DNA of 64,000 bases from Durusdinium trenchii (lineage: Eukaryota > Sar > Dinophyceae > Suessiales > Symbiodiniaceae): positions 95,211 to 159,210 of the forward strand of contig CAXAMN010001181.1 of the NCBI GenBank assembly GCA_963970005.1. The letters run 5' to 3'. Made by a program: the position numbers and the translations under genes. The notes beneath the pieces were generated by a model. That model ran no database searches. It was given only the letters and a program-made list of their open reading frames with translations, and had not been told where the DNA came from. Position 1 is the stretch's first letter. Every line of letters begins with the position of its first letter. Positions 1 through 9,976 of the stretch are shown in pieces.

Positions 1-867
1 TCCTTCTTCTCCTCTTCCTTTTCTTTCTCTTTCGAAGGGTCGACATTCATCTTGTCTTCCTGGATCTCCTCAGTTGCTGACTCCTTCTTTTCCTCTTGTT
101 GTTTTTTCTCATTTGGGTCGACGTTCATTTTGGGTTCCTCCTTTGTCTCCTCAGCTGGTGGCTCCTTCTTCTCCTCTGGGTTCTGCACGCTTTGGTGTTC
201 TTCCAATTCCAGCCCTGGCACCTCAGGCGACTTGTTGACTTTGGCCTCTTGCTGAATTTCTGCTTCATGCTCCATGGGTGTAGCCGGTGTAGCCTCAGGC
301 TTTCTCGCTTCTGGCTGGTCCTGACTATCCTGCTGGGTCTCAGCAACGGATGTAAGATCCACTTGCTGGGGCGACTTCTGATTTGCAAGGTCCCTGACCG
401 CTGGGTCAGGCAGCGTTGCAATATGCTCCGCAAGGCCTGGTAATTCTTTGGTTGGTAGCCGCTCCACTGTGCTTGGTCGCGCAAGCATCGAAGCAACTTG
501 CCCACATTCAGCCTCTTTGTTGCCATTGGGTTCTTTCCAGTAGCTCCACTGCCTACTATCCCATGAGCCATATCCATATCCCCACCATGACTGGTGCCAA
601 TCATCCCAGCCCCAATGATCGGAGTGCCACGACCACCCCGCTTGATCATTCTCAAACAGTCGCTGGCTTGAAACGGGGATCACTGGGCTGAACTGGGATG
701 CTGATGATGGAGCCGAACGTGGCTCTGATGAGTCACCGGCACTGGTCGACTTGTTCAATGGGCTAGGGGTGGACATGGTCTTTCCCTCCGCTAACAGCTG
801 CTGCTTTACCTCTGCGAGGGCAGCCTCAACCTCCTCCACAGTTGCTGGAACGGTTGTCGCTTGACCT
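1..867 (-). CDS. Exon of unidentified protein, W/Y/G-rich then K/E-rich (partial)
   Basis: One minus-strand frame is open from about 867 to the left edge (about 285 codons), with no stop in that frame. The N-terminal third is Ser/Pro-rich. A compact aromatic block follows at about residues 75-110, rich in Trp, Tyr, Gly, Asp and His (for example GWDDWHQSWWGYGYGSW). The rest is an acidic/lysine tract of E/K/P/Q blocks in which MNVDP occurs twice. An acceptor-like AG precedes the segment at about 868. The base composition fits coding sequence better than the overlapping frames do. The protein continues past the window. I recognise no catalytic domain; low complexity suggests a disordered scaffold or RNA-related protein, but that is inference. 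Confidence 0.5.
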
Positions 868-1009
868 CATGCCAATGCTATCCGCTTATACTTATATTAG
901 ATCAAAAGCTGAGCAGCTGGCTGTCAAGCGAATGCAGCGGGGGGACAGGGTCCAACCTGATCATGATGAGCCCGCAAAAACAGTTATATATATATATGTG
1001 CTCAAACTG

Positions 1010-1200
1010 GGGAGGCATTAGCTGAGGGTTCGGCTGCTCAGCATTTGCATCAGCTCTACTAGCCTTTTCAACTTTTCTTTGTTTTGGAGGTGGAGTAGGC
1101 GCTGGTGTCCTGGCTCTCAGCTGGGCTGCCTTAGCAAGGGAGTCCTGAACCAATTTTGACACCATAATCAGCCAGCCAGTGGCGAACTTCCAAGTCTTGA
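1010..1200 (-). CDS. Exon of unidentified protein
   Basis: Open minus-strand segment starting after a TTTTCAG acceptor at 1201-1207. It encodes a short amphipathic stretch (KTWKFATGWLIMVSKLVQDS) followed by a Pro/Lys-rich tail (APTPPPKQRKVEK). The 3' limit is unclear because no GT lies at the expected end; a GC donor is possible. It lies just upstream, in transcription order, of the 1-867 exon and is probably the same gene. No domain recognised. Confidence 0.35.
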
Positions 1201-1545
1201 TCTGAAAATGCTCGGCTAACAAATCACGCTTGAATCACGCTCGAATCACGCTTGAATCACGGGTGTTCTATAACCAATCCAGTTTTTTGTATACCATGGT
1301 AGAAGAAACACTTGTGCATCACGCGTGAATCACGCTTGAAATGGTCAAAAAGCAGTCGTCTCGTTTTAGATCATCGACGCTGCAATACAGCTCCATGTAG
1401 CACCAAATTAAGTATAGGAATTCCCACACTATTTCACGATGCATACTGGGACGTGTTTAAACCGAAGATCCTATAGATGCTGAGAATATATCGCAGCTGT
1501 AGCTCCATGTCCCTATACAGCATCTTTCAACACATCGAATTAATC

Positions 1546-1812
1546 CTCCTGAACAAAAGGTAGGCAGGGCTCAAACCTTCCGGCTGTCACCTCCTCCTGC
1601 AGGAATGACATCACCAAGTCCATACTGGCGTGCTTCCATCCATTTGGTGGCTTGGCCTCACAGCGGGCTGGGAAGGGCAGGTTTCCATGCACTGAAAGGA
1701 AAATAGCAAATGGGCTAGGGGTCTCACTTGGGGCTTGTCTTTCATAATTTGCACCCCCCTGTGGATACTGGCTCGCATCATACCTTTTTCTTTTCCTTGG
1801 CACGCCGAAAAC
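1546..1812 (-). CDS. Exon of unidentified protein
   Basis: Minus-strand open frame with a basic start (GVPRKRKRYDASQYPQGG) and a plausible helical end (MDLVMSFLQEEVTAGRFEPC), closed by a TAA at 1546. A short intron (GTGAG...TTTCAG) may lie inside, so the internal structure is uncertain. It sits in the run of minus-strand exons from 2.6 kb to the left edge. No family recognised. Confidence 0.35.
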
Positions 1813-1859
1813 AGATCTAGATGAAAGGGAAGGAAAGGACACAGTACCAGTGACCACCA

Positions 1860-1979
1860 AAAACACCAGAGCTTTCCTTATTCAGCTGGGCCTCCACCCA
1901 CTTGACATGGTATTTAGTAACTCTTCGGCAAAAGAGATACGGGTATGTTTGAGTGGAGCGCAACTTCTTACCTCCACAC
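1860..1979 (-). CDS. Exon of unidentified protein
   Basis: Starts after a TCTCAG acceptor followed by G (the dinoflagellate AGG habit) and encodes a basic, well-mixed stretch including KYHVKWVEAQLNKESSG. The phase does not join cleanly to the exon at 2078-2178 with the donor chosen there, so either a boundary is off or another small exon intervenes. Function unknown. Confidence 0.35.
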
Positions 1980-2077
1980 CTGAGAGAAGCGCCACGCGAG
2001 TTTCTTGTGGGCACACACACACACTCGTACACATGTGGCAACATGCACAACGCTGGCAAGACACACTCTTTGCTGAC

Positions 2078-2178
2078 CTGTGGCATCTTTGTACTTTATG
2101 GTGACTCCATCAGAGGACAAACCCAACCTTCGGCGTCTCCTCATAGACAATTTCTTGCGGAGCTTGAAGGCCCATGGC
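2078..2178 (-). CDS. Exon of unidentified protein, Arg-rich
   Basis: 101-bp segment bounded by a TTCTGAG|G acceptor and a CACAG|GTCAGC donor on the minus strand; only one of its three frames is open. It encodes a basic patch (KLRKKLSMRRRRRLGL) and then DGVTIKYKDAT. Possible nuclear localisation or nucleic-acid contact, by composition only. Confidence 0.45.
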
Positions 2179-2520
2179 CTCAGAAGCACACGGCACTATT
2201 TGTACTAGGTAAAAAAAACATTAGCCCGAGGGTCCAGCGTGGTCGCCAAAACCAGACTGCCTTTTGGACTGAAATGTCCATGACTGCCCATCCAACTCGG
2301 CCGGAGAATGGTTTACACGACAACTTCGAATCGGACTCATAGTTAAATTCTCATGTGCTCAAACTGGCGAGGATATATATATTTTTGTATGATATAAGCC
2401 CCTGACAAGAATGTGCGGTAGGTGTAAAGATATGGCTGCAAGCTTTGGAGCACATACTCCATATATGGAAATACCACCCATTTCGATGAAGAAGGCTGTT
2501 CTAAGAGCACGAACACGTAC

Positions 2521-2564
2521 CTGCTCACCGCCAGTAGCCACAAAGGCATACTCTGGCTCCGATC
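2521..2564 (-). CDS. Micro-exon of unidentified protein
   Basis: 44-bp segment with a CTGCAG|G acceptor and a GAGCAG|GTACGT donor on the minus strand, encoding about 14 residues (SEPEYAFVATGGEQ). Both splice signals are good. The frame also stays open past the donor to 2359, so read-through is an alternative. Probably part of the same gene as the exons at 1-2178. Confidence 0.35.
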
Positions 2565-2692
2565 CTGCAGATAGGAGGCTTGTTTGTGTGAAGGGAGTTT
2601 TGGACACGATCAATCAACAAACATCTCATGGTTTCCCAACAAAACCTCTCTCTTGCAAAGGATGCCAGGGCCGCCGGGTGGCTAGAAGATAG

Positions 2693-4588
2693 ATTAGCTA
2701 GCAGACTAGCTATATAGGTTCGTGCTAGCTGCTAACACCGCCTGTTGAAATATGATCAAGCTCCAGGTACAATGTTGGATGCAGGTGAGGCTCAGGTTCG
2801 CTTCTCGTACATATGGTTTTTCCTCATTCCCCAAGGGTCTCTCGTTGCTACGTCCACTCGTGTGGCGATTCAGCCACACATAGCTGTGGCAAGGCAGTCC
2901 AATCGTCAAAATGCTGTCCATATCACATTTCAACACCAGCTGGATAGCTCTCATGAAACCAGCCCTTGGATTGGCGTGCGTCACACACGTATGATCGATG
3001 GGTTCCATTCAGAATGTTAAAGAGACTGCTGCTGACTAGAAACAATGTCGTGATGTCGCAGGAATCCGGCTTGGAACACACGTCGAAGTAGTCACTGAGC
3101 ACCGGGATTCATACGATCGATCGCTACGTACACGCTTCTCACAACATACATGATTCCCAGCTGAGGTGGAAGCCTCCGAAGACTGGAAGCGCCTCGTTTC
3201 GGGACATGAGCTAGCAGCTAGAAACGTGGAGGTATACTTTATTGAGCTTGTGGCCTCTCTATGAGGTGCCTCTGTTGAAACCATATGGGTGTTTGAACGA
3301 TAGGGTCAGAGCAAAAGCTGCGCTGCATGTTTCTGCGGCCGCTGAAAAAGTCCACATGTTGCAGCGCCTAGGCACAAATTAGTATAGGTTCTTTGCCTGT
3401 TGTTCAGGGATTGCAGTTTGCAGTAGTGCTGAGAGAAGGACCCTTTTGTTCCAGGGCTCTGGTGTGCTCTGCGCGACATAGTCACACGCATGGATCCTTG
3501 CTTTTAAAGTTTTTGCCATAAAGCTATATGCACGCACGATGCAAAACTAGAAGCTGGGGTTGTCACAGGGCAAGAGGCACTCCAACTTGGAGCAAAAATG
3601 TCACAGCAACGGAGCTTAACCCCAGCAGACCGGAGTTACCAAAGGAGGCTTTTCCAGAAACCATTTTGCATCCCCCCACCTGCTAAATCTAGTCAAAAAG
3701 GCTGCAGCTTGTAAGCATATCACTGCAGTCATGCAGCTCCAAATGCACTGCCTCCCTAATGCAAATTAATACCTGAAAGTCATGAATGCACATCGATCCT
3801 TTCTCGATCATTTTTGCCAACGTACATGCGTACACAAAATGAAGGCCTTTGGCGCTAGTGACTGAAGACAGACTCTTGACCTGTCAGGCCTGGTCTGCAG
3901 CAATCCAACCGCCTAGCTTCTTTGCCACCTGCCACCTGGCGGCAGTATGCAGCAGTTACGGTTTCCCATCACTTTGAAATGAGGTCGGGTATTGGTGTAA
4001 TGCTGCTAAGAAACGCTGTTTCTATTCCATATCGCCCCCAATTGAGCGTCACCCCACCCTTGCGATCCACCTGCCAAAGAAACAAGAGAGCAGTGAACAC
4101 GGGTCCAAGCTACCATGGTAGATGCCTGAAACAGAAGTCCGGGCACATGTTCTCGCACTCCTGTTGCCCTCTTATCAGTCACCGAAGACACGTAAAAGCT
4201 GCTAGCGCCGAGCCTCAGATGTACCGCGGCTATATGTATATGTACGGATGTGTTCATCAATAGAATGATCAGGATATTTATATAGTCGACAGTGTCAAGC
4301 AACAGCACTCCAATGGACGAGCTATCAGAAGGTAGTGACTTGTTGGGCTTGAGGGTGAAGCTCCTTGGCCGGTGCCAGGTACTGCATCAGCGTATATGTA
4401 TACATGCATGTATCATGAAAGACCAAGGCTCCACGTAGAATACACCTCGGTGTCAACCGGTAGTACAAGGTGGTGATCTTTCTGGCTGAGATTCTTCAAC
4501 AGCTCGACGGATTTCTGCACACAATGGGCACAGTGTTCTGGACGGGCTACATCAATACATGCGCAGACACAATAATATATACGGCGCG
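2693..4588. other. Stretch with no confident gene
   Basis: Several 60-115-codon frames occur on both strands but none shows family similarity or paired splice signals that I trust. It may be intron of the minus-strand gene(s) on either side or the intergenic gap between them; the stop at 4589 favours a gene end there. Confidence 0.4.
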
Positions 4589-5239
4589 CTATCTTGCCTC
4601 AATTTTTGCAGCCTTCGCTTCGGTGGGCTTCGTATCATCGACCTTGCGCTTTGCACTCCGCTTTGACAACTCCGGTGTCAAACCTGCTGGTGCTCTTTCT
4701 GGATCACGATGAACATTTGCGCTGGTGGCAGCTGGACTAGCTGCAGATACCTCATGTAAGTCAACAAGTGCCAAATGTAAATGTGATTGCACGTTCAGTT
4801 GCACGTTCATTGTGTGTTCTAACTTGAAACGAGCTGCAGCACGCCGCTTGCGCTTGGGGCTCTTAGCCGTCTTAGCAGTCTTGTTTTTCGGAGAAGCACG
4901 TGCACGCTTTGGTACATTTGCTCCTCGTGGCCTTGCTCCTTTCTGCTGTTCCTCATCGCTGTCAAGCAAAACCTCTTCCTTGTTGGCTTTGTCTTCCTCA
5001 TCTATCTCTGCCATCTCTGAATTCTTTTCTGGATCACTAGGGTGCATCTCCTCATCCTGCTGTTGGTCCTCCTCATGCTCGTCCTTCTGCTCCTCTTGTT
5101 TTCTCCCACCACGACCTCTGCCTTTACCTCGACCTCGGCCTCGGCCACGCCCGCGAGTTGCTTTTGCTTTTGCTTTTGCCTTGGGATCAGGAAGTGGCTT
5201 CTTGGCATGTTTTGCTGCTGCACGTACTTTCTTTTGCGC
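4589..5239 (-). CDS. C-terminal exon, RG/KAK-rich nuclear-type protein
   Basis: Starts after a strong TTTCTTGCAG|G acceptor and ends at a TAG (4589). In order it encodes a basic AQKKVRAAAKHAKK start, a KAKAKAKATRGRGRGRGRG tract, an acidic E/D/Q block, and alternating basic clusters (KRARASPKNKTAK, SPKRKRRAAAR). The tail has weakly repeated NVQ/HLHLAL residues and a lysine-rich end (AKRKVDDTKP). RGR-rich and alternating acidic/basic tracts are typical of nucleolar or chromatin-binding proteins, so a nuclear role is inferred. An intron inside the last 230 bp cannot be excluded. Confidence 0.55.
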   Translation of the reverse strand, partial: AQKKVRAAAKHAKKPLPDPKAKAKAKATRGRGRGRGRGKGRGRGGRKQEEQKDEHEEDQQQDEEMHPSDPEKNSEMAEIDEEDKANKEEVLLDSDEEQQKGARPRGANVPKRARASPKNKTAKTAKSPKRKRRAAARFKLEHTMNVQLNVQSHLHLALVDLHEVSAASPAATSANVHRDPERAPAGLTPELSKRSAKRKVDDTKPTEAKAAKIEAR

Positions 5240-5314
5240 CTGCAAGAAACACAGACAGCACAGCACGCTATGAAGATCGCTATATATATTAAAGAAAGCT
5301 GCAGCTGCGCACAC

Positions 5315-5476
5315 ATCAAGAAAACTATGCAGCGCTATAGTTGCCTCAAAAAGCTCATCAGCACCATCCCTACCATCAACCTTCATTTGTCTCTCAATGT
5401 CTTCGCAAACCGTCTCTGCTTGGTCAAGCAGGGTCGGGGATAGGGGGGCTGGCATTGCGCACAATGGTTTTGAATC
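5315..5476 (-). CDS. Exon joined to the RG-rich exon
   Basis: Begins after a GGGCAG|G acceptor and ends before a GTGTGC donor (5314-5313), leaving a 75-bp intron that joins in phase to the exon at 5239. It encodes an acidic, helix-like stretch including LLDQAETVCEDIERQMKVDG. The open frame continues through the intron, so retention is possible, but the intron part is hydrophobic and unlike its surroundings. No domain recognised. Confidence 0.5.
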
Positions 5477-5569
5477 CTGCCCACGAAACTCAGTGGCTGA
5501 TACGAATCAACCTGAAAAGCTGCAGCGCATGTACGAAGGCATCACCCCTACATACGCTATAGATGTCAC

Positions 5570-5652
5570 GACAACTCAGCGTCCTGTTGAGCGCTTGAAG
5601 TCTCCTTCAACTCGAGCTCCACATCTTGGCCATCTTCGTCGTCGACGTCATC
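5570..5652 (-). CDS. Short acidic exon
   Basis: Starts after a GAACAG|G acceptor and encodes an Asp/Glu-rich segment (DDVDDEDGQDVELELKETSS). A GT follows at 5569. The phase to the next exon does not match with this donor, so the 3' limit is uncertain. Acidic composition matches the rest of this minus-strand gene. Confidence 0.35.
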
Positions 5653-5728
5653 CTGTTCGTGGGGGCTATAGCTATAGGAATCAAATGTGCACATGTTGGA
5701 AGTGAAGAGGCTTAATACCAAGACAGGT

Positions 5729-5786
5729 TGAGAGGACACAAAGGGTCCACACCAGCTTCTAGTGTGGACCCTTTTGTGTCCTCTCA
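5729..5786. repeat. Near-perfect inverted repeat (hairpin)
   Basis: The left arm at 5729-5752 and right arm at 5762-5786 are reverse complements over 24 bases, with one extra T in the right arm and a 9-base loop. It lies between two candidate exons, so probably in an intron. It could be a small foldback element or an RNA structural element; no target duplication is obvious. Confidence 0.85.
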
Positions 5787-5959
5787 TCCTCTCTAGGTAA
5801 GCAGATCAAATTGCACACCGCATCATGCGTTTGTTTTTGATCGTATACATTTGCATTGCAGTGGCCTCATAAGGAAGCTGCGAGTTGTGTTCTTGAAATT
5901 GATGAGGCTTTCCTGCGCAGGCCCGAACATAGCTAGAAACAAAAAGTTGGATCCATAGC

Positions 5960-6242
5960 CTGTTGAAGATACCGGCGCAGTAGGTTCATCGCCATCATGA
6001 CCACCCTTGGCAAACGTGTGGCAGGATCTGGAAGTGGTGCTTTATGGATCCCTAATATGTATCCATGGTCCCTCAATGTTGCTTTTGCTAATCTATTGAA
6101 CTTGGATGCGTGCCTCCACTTGCACTTGCGATTCTGCTGGTGCTGACACATTGCCGCCGCCAATTCCAAGCATGCTTGGTCATGATACATGCATACTCTA
6201 GACATGTTGCTACAGGCCTGAAGTTGGTTCCTCATTGCCATC
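5960..6242 (-). CDS. Exon of unidentified protein, His/Cys/Lys-rich
   Basis: Opens after a GTCCAG|G acceptor and ends before a possible GC donor at about 5959. It encodes about 94 residues with several Cys and His (CMYHDQACLELAAAMCQHQQ) and a basic end containing MMAMNLLRRYLQQAM. The Cys/His spacing does not match a zinc-finger class I know. Belongs to the minus-strand series at 4.6-7.8 kb. Confidence 0.4.
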
Positions 6243-6836
6243 CTGGACAACATATATGCATGTATGTGATCGTAATTATATAGATCTTTTTGTGTTTAAA
6301 ATCTTCAGCGCCTCCTTGGGCGTTTCCTTCTCAGTAGGCCCACCGTTGCCCACCTGTCGCGTGTTTGGAAATTAGTTAGGAACGCTGCGCAAAAAGAGAA
6401 GGCACAATGCATCCCCGCCAACTGGATTGAGAGATCAACAACAATGAACGCACGTGATAGTGTACTCTTTCCCTTGAATGTCCCAAAGTCCCAACCTCCG
6501 GACCTTTTGGGCAATGAGAAGGCGGTGCAGCTACACCCTGAGTGCCAAGGAAAAAAAGACCAGGCTAACAATGAGGCTTCTTTGGTCGAGCCTCTGGACC
6601 CAACACTGAACGGAGTAGATCTTGAAGTTCTAGAACGCGGGCGTTTGAACTCCTGTTTCGCACAGCCATGCAAATAAGCAGTAGAATGTGGCACTGCATG
6701 AAGGGCCTTCGACTGACAGGACGCTTGCATCTTTGGATAATGTAGCTGGCCAGAGCCCGGTGCGAGTTGCCCTCCTCCCAGGCCCACTCCTAGGATGGTT
6801 CCATGTCCAGTTCTCTAAAATATCAATATATTTCAC

Positions 6837-6995
6837 CTGCCATGAAAACTTGCCATGAATCTTCACAATGACTACACATTGCCAAGTATCTTCCAATTCC
6901 TGCTTGTAATCTCTAGACTTTACCTTGCTGCTCTCCCCATCTTTGGACCCAAAAGATATCAACTCAAATTCAGCTGCAATGGTAGTAAGAGCCGC
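6837..6995 (-). CDS. Exon of unidentified protein
   Basis: 159-bp exon with an ATCGCAG|G acceptor and a GGCAG|GTGAAA donor, giving exactly 53 in-phase codons (ALTTIAAEFELISFGSKDGE and a part containing VVIVKIHGKF). Splice signals and amino-acid mix both support it. It is probably joined to the exon at 7061-7144. No family recognised. Confidence 0.5.
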
Positions 6996-7060
6996 CTGCG
7001 ATTGCAAAAGCTCCTATCTATGTCACGACGTGATGCACTAAAGACATCTAAAGACCTGGC

Positions 7061-7144
7061 CTGAGCCTCTTTGCTTGTTGGGATTTTCTGAGCAAAGACC
7101 GCAAGATATAGCATCATGAAGTCAAAGGTACCATCACGCTGGGC
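7061..7144 (-). CDS. Exon of unidentified protein
   Basis: 84 bp, 28 codons in phase, including GTFDFMMLYLAVFAQKIPTS. The acceptor is TTGAG|G. The best donor is GAGGCTCAG|GCC, that is GC instead of GT, and it joins in phase to the exon at 6995. The frame stays open past this point for about 25 codons, so the GC donor is an inference. Confidence 0.45.
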
Positions 7145-7342
7145 CTCAACAAAAAATTTAGATGATAGTGGTCGACTTGACCAAGTACATAAATGTCAAA
7201 ATGAGCAGGCCTGCTGTTGATCTGGCGCGCTAGAGTGATCAAAAAATGTGAATTTGACCGGAACCTTGGCAGAGGAAAGCTGTGAATATGTGTGTGCTTG
7301 CGAGTGCGCATATGTTCATATAAGATGTACGTGCACACGTGT

Positions 7343-7492
7343 TTAAAACACAGGTTTCTTATTGCGACAGGAAGCTATCCCAGACTTCAAGAAGTTCCTG
7401 AGTCTATCCCTGCCAATCCCCTCCTTCTTGCACAGGTCTTTGATGCGGTTGTCCTTGAAGTGATCTTCAGTCAGGAAGCCACGGTAAAAATC
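7343..7492 (-). CDS. Exon of unidentified protein
   Basis: Starts after a GATAG|G acceptor and encodes a charged, compact stretch including RGFLTEDHFKDNRIKDLCKK, closed by a TAA at 7343; a donor probably lies before that stop. The complementary strand also shows an AG...GTAAGC pair here, so a plus-strand exon is a competing reading, but the minus-strand protein is the more natural one and agrees with its neighbours. Confidence 0.4.
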   Translation of the reverse strand, partial: DFYRGFLTEDHFKDNRIKDLCKKEGIGRDRLRNFLKSGIASCRNKKPVF

Positions 7493-7576
7493 CTATCAGG
7501 TAAGCGAAATGAGACCTGCATACAGCTAGGCTAGACATGTGAGCAAAAAAAACATGCTGGCCTCTAGCAGCTTTAC

Positions 7577-7793
7577 CGTTTGAGGGTCAGGCTTTGAATC
7601 CGGCATGCGGCATGCTGCACCACGTTATCTAAGGCTGATGAGCCACCAGCAGCTTCGGACTGATGACTCCAGCTCTGATGAGAGCCAACAGTGAGAGAAT
7701 TGCGATGGGTCGGTTGAGCGTCACCCAACAAAGCGTTGTCAAACATGTCAGGATTGCGCATATCTTGTGCGCGATGAACCCCACGCAGAAAAC
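7577..7793 (-). CDS. Exon of unidentified protein
   Basis: 217-bp exon between a CTCTAG|G acceptor and an AAACG|GTAAAG donor on the minus strand. It encodes about 71 residues (for example MFDNALLGDAQPTHR and SHQSWSHQSEAAGGSS). Both splice signals are good. It is the most upstream confident exon of the minus-strand gene that runs towards 4.6 kb. Confidence 0.5.
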
Positions 7794-7799
7794 CTAGAG

Positions 7800-8803
7800 C
7801 AGGTCACCCCTTCCTATATCGGATGTCATGCTACAGTGGCTGAACAACGCATCACTCCTGAGAGATGGACGCTTTCTCATAGATCTCTTCATGATCACTT
7901 GCAGTCCATGGCAAAGGTCAGTGGGACTCTAGGGAATCACAGTGGGGACCTTCATTCCATGGTTGTTTTTCAAGGTCGGTCATCCTGTACAAGTCCCCCA
8001 CAGTGGTGACATCTCCTCAGGAAACATGCATGGCAAGAATGCTGCTCTAGATCTTGCTGCCCCACAGAGGGCAATCATGGATTTGCTCCTTGAACGCTTG
8101 GTGGAAAATCGCGTTCCAGAGTCCAGAGCCCATCTTCGGTGATCATGACTCTAGGATAGTCTAGGATCAATTGCAAGTGATGCCTTGGTAGACCAGACAG
8201 ATCATGATCAATATATATATATATATATCATGATATATATATATACAGGTGCGATGCAACTCCAGTCAATGGTAGACCAAGACAAGTTTTTGACGGACCA
8301 TCAGTTGGTAGCAGTTTAACGAAGACAAAGAAGGCTAGGGTATATATTATTTCCTAGGCGATTTATCGGTCTGAAAGTTCTTCTCAGGTTTCCATCTTTG
8401 CAGGTCCTCTTTTTTTTGGAATCCCCTATTGACAAAACCGACACCGGAAGGGGGCGGGCACTATGTTTTTTAATGGGCGGAAGGGATTGCTACAATTCCA
8501 GTAGTTCAATGTCCTGTCACGCACTGAACTATCTCTACAGACTTCACGGCCACACGCTGAGTCGCTTGAGTTGTGAGGGTTTGCCCATATGAGTGTGATA
8601 ACTAGATTTCAAAGACCTTACCAAGTGATTGTCACGATCAAAGGATTCCTTGCCTTAGGGGTCTTCGTTTTGCACCCAACTCTCAGGGTATAAAGGCCAG
8701 TGGAGACTTCAAAAGCAGTCTGATCTGTTTCAGCCGCCACCAGGCGCCAATGCCAACGCAAACCCGCACCACTGATAGGATTGGGATGGTCAAGGCCGCT
8801 GCC
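7800..8803. other. Gene-poor stretch with an AT microsatellite
   Basis: Mixed short open frames on both strands; the best is a plus-strand stretch near 8003-8142, without good flanking splice signals. An interrupted (AT)n tract with a central ATCATGAT palindrome lies at 8211-8245. Probably intergenic between two minus-strand genes. Confidence 0.4.
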
Positions 8804-8953
8804 TTAAACAATGCGGCTTTTCTGCAGTTTGCATCGGGGTCCCCGGCTGAGCGTCTTCTCTTTGCACCGCTCTCTGGCCAGCTGCTCCGCGCTTTGCCCA
8901 GACTTATTCCGTACTTTCAGCACATCTAAGCCTGCAGCTGCCAAAGCTTTCAC
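8804..8953 (-). CDS. Terminal exon of probable ankyrin-repeat protein
   Basis: 150 bp, 49 codons plus a TAA, after a TTTGGAG|G acceptor. The start (ALAAAGLDVLKVRNKSGQSA then EQLARER) matches the ankyrin-repeat pattern of G-x-D...N-x-x-G-x-[TS]-A...LA. A basic Lys/Arg-rich tail ends the protein. Ankyrin repeats mediate protein contacts; no enzymatic domain is visible. Linked to the exon at about 11.1 kb by orientation and by repeat type. Confidence 0.5.
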   Translation of the reverse strand: MKALAAAGLDVLKVRNKSGQSAEQLARERCKEKTLSRGPRCKLQKSRIV

Positions 8954-9483
8954 CTCCAAACAGAAAGCTTGGAACAAGGGAAAAATGCATTCTTGTTTTC
9001 TCCTCCTCAAGTGGAAAAGAACACCAGCTTTATCCAGCTTCCCAGTTTGGAGCGTCTCTTCTTTGCTCCATGTTGCACGTGGGCGCAGGAAAACAACAAT
9101 CAAACGACAACCCAAAAGAAAAGAAAGACACATCATTACTCCATTCGTTATTTGAATGGTAATGCCATCTGTGCAGTATGCTCAAGTCACATTCACATGT
9201 TGAAAAAGATAATACGAAAGTGCCACCGCTTGAGTCAAAAGGCCTGTTCCACATCGTCCCTCATGACTGCACGGAAAAGCTCCACCTCCGAGCTGTCGGC
9301 CTTGAGCGCAGCGTGCCCATATTTTTTTGTTTTCTTATCGTTTTGTTTTTTTTAAGCGTGCCCATTCTTTCTTTCATCCTCTATCTTGCAACTGCAAAAC
9401 AATTCGCCCTTCAGACTCTCACTATGCAGGAAGGATAGTTAAGGGCGAGCACGGCAACTCTTCTGTGTTTAAATTTGTTGGCT

Positions 9484-9976
9484 TTATTGCTTTCTGGTTG
9501 GCTTGAACTTGCGGCTTCCGCCAATGTGAAACATTCGGTTCCGCTTGGACTTGAACATGGAGTAGCATGAACAGGCAGACTTTCTCAAATCCTGTGGTGA
9601 TTGTGGCTCTGTGAGCCTGTGATGCCGCTCATTTGACAGCGTGTGGATCTTGAAACGAAGAATAGCCAAACATTCATCAAAGTTGAAACAGAAAAAAGCT
9701 AAAACAAAAACACAAGTTTTGGAGAAGCATGTTTTGAACAAAGATCTGATCAACCCTCCTTACTGACTCCTCCTGGCCAACTTCTACACTTGAACCCAGA
9801 TTCCTAAAGGCGCAGTCAACAATTGACAGGGATGGGTGGAAAAAACCTGGCCATCCCCGACCATCTGAACATGTTTGTGGGTCCTGTGCGAATGGTGCTG
9901 TGGAGACGAAATCGGACAAAATGGTCAACCTGAAGGAATGCAGGCGTGGTTCTTGGCTCATTTGCTCCCTTCTCAC
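9484..9976 (-). CDS. Possible internal exons of the ankyrin-type gene
   Basis: Two overlapping minus-strand frames look coding. The one at 9677-9976 includes FRLTILSDFVSTAPFAQDP and SSVEVGQEESVRRVDQIF. The one at 9484-9753 includes FDECLAILRFKIHTLSNERH and a basic end. They lie between the candidate ankyrin exons on the same strand. The junction between frames is unclear and no domain is recognised. Confidence 0.25.
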
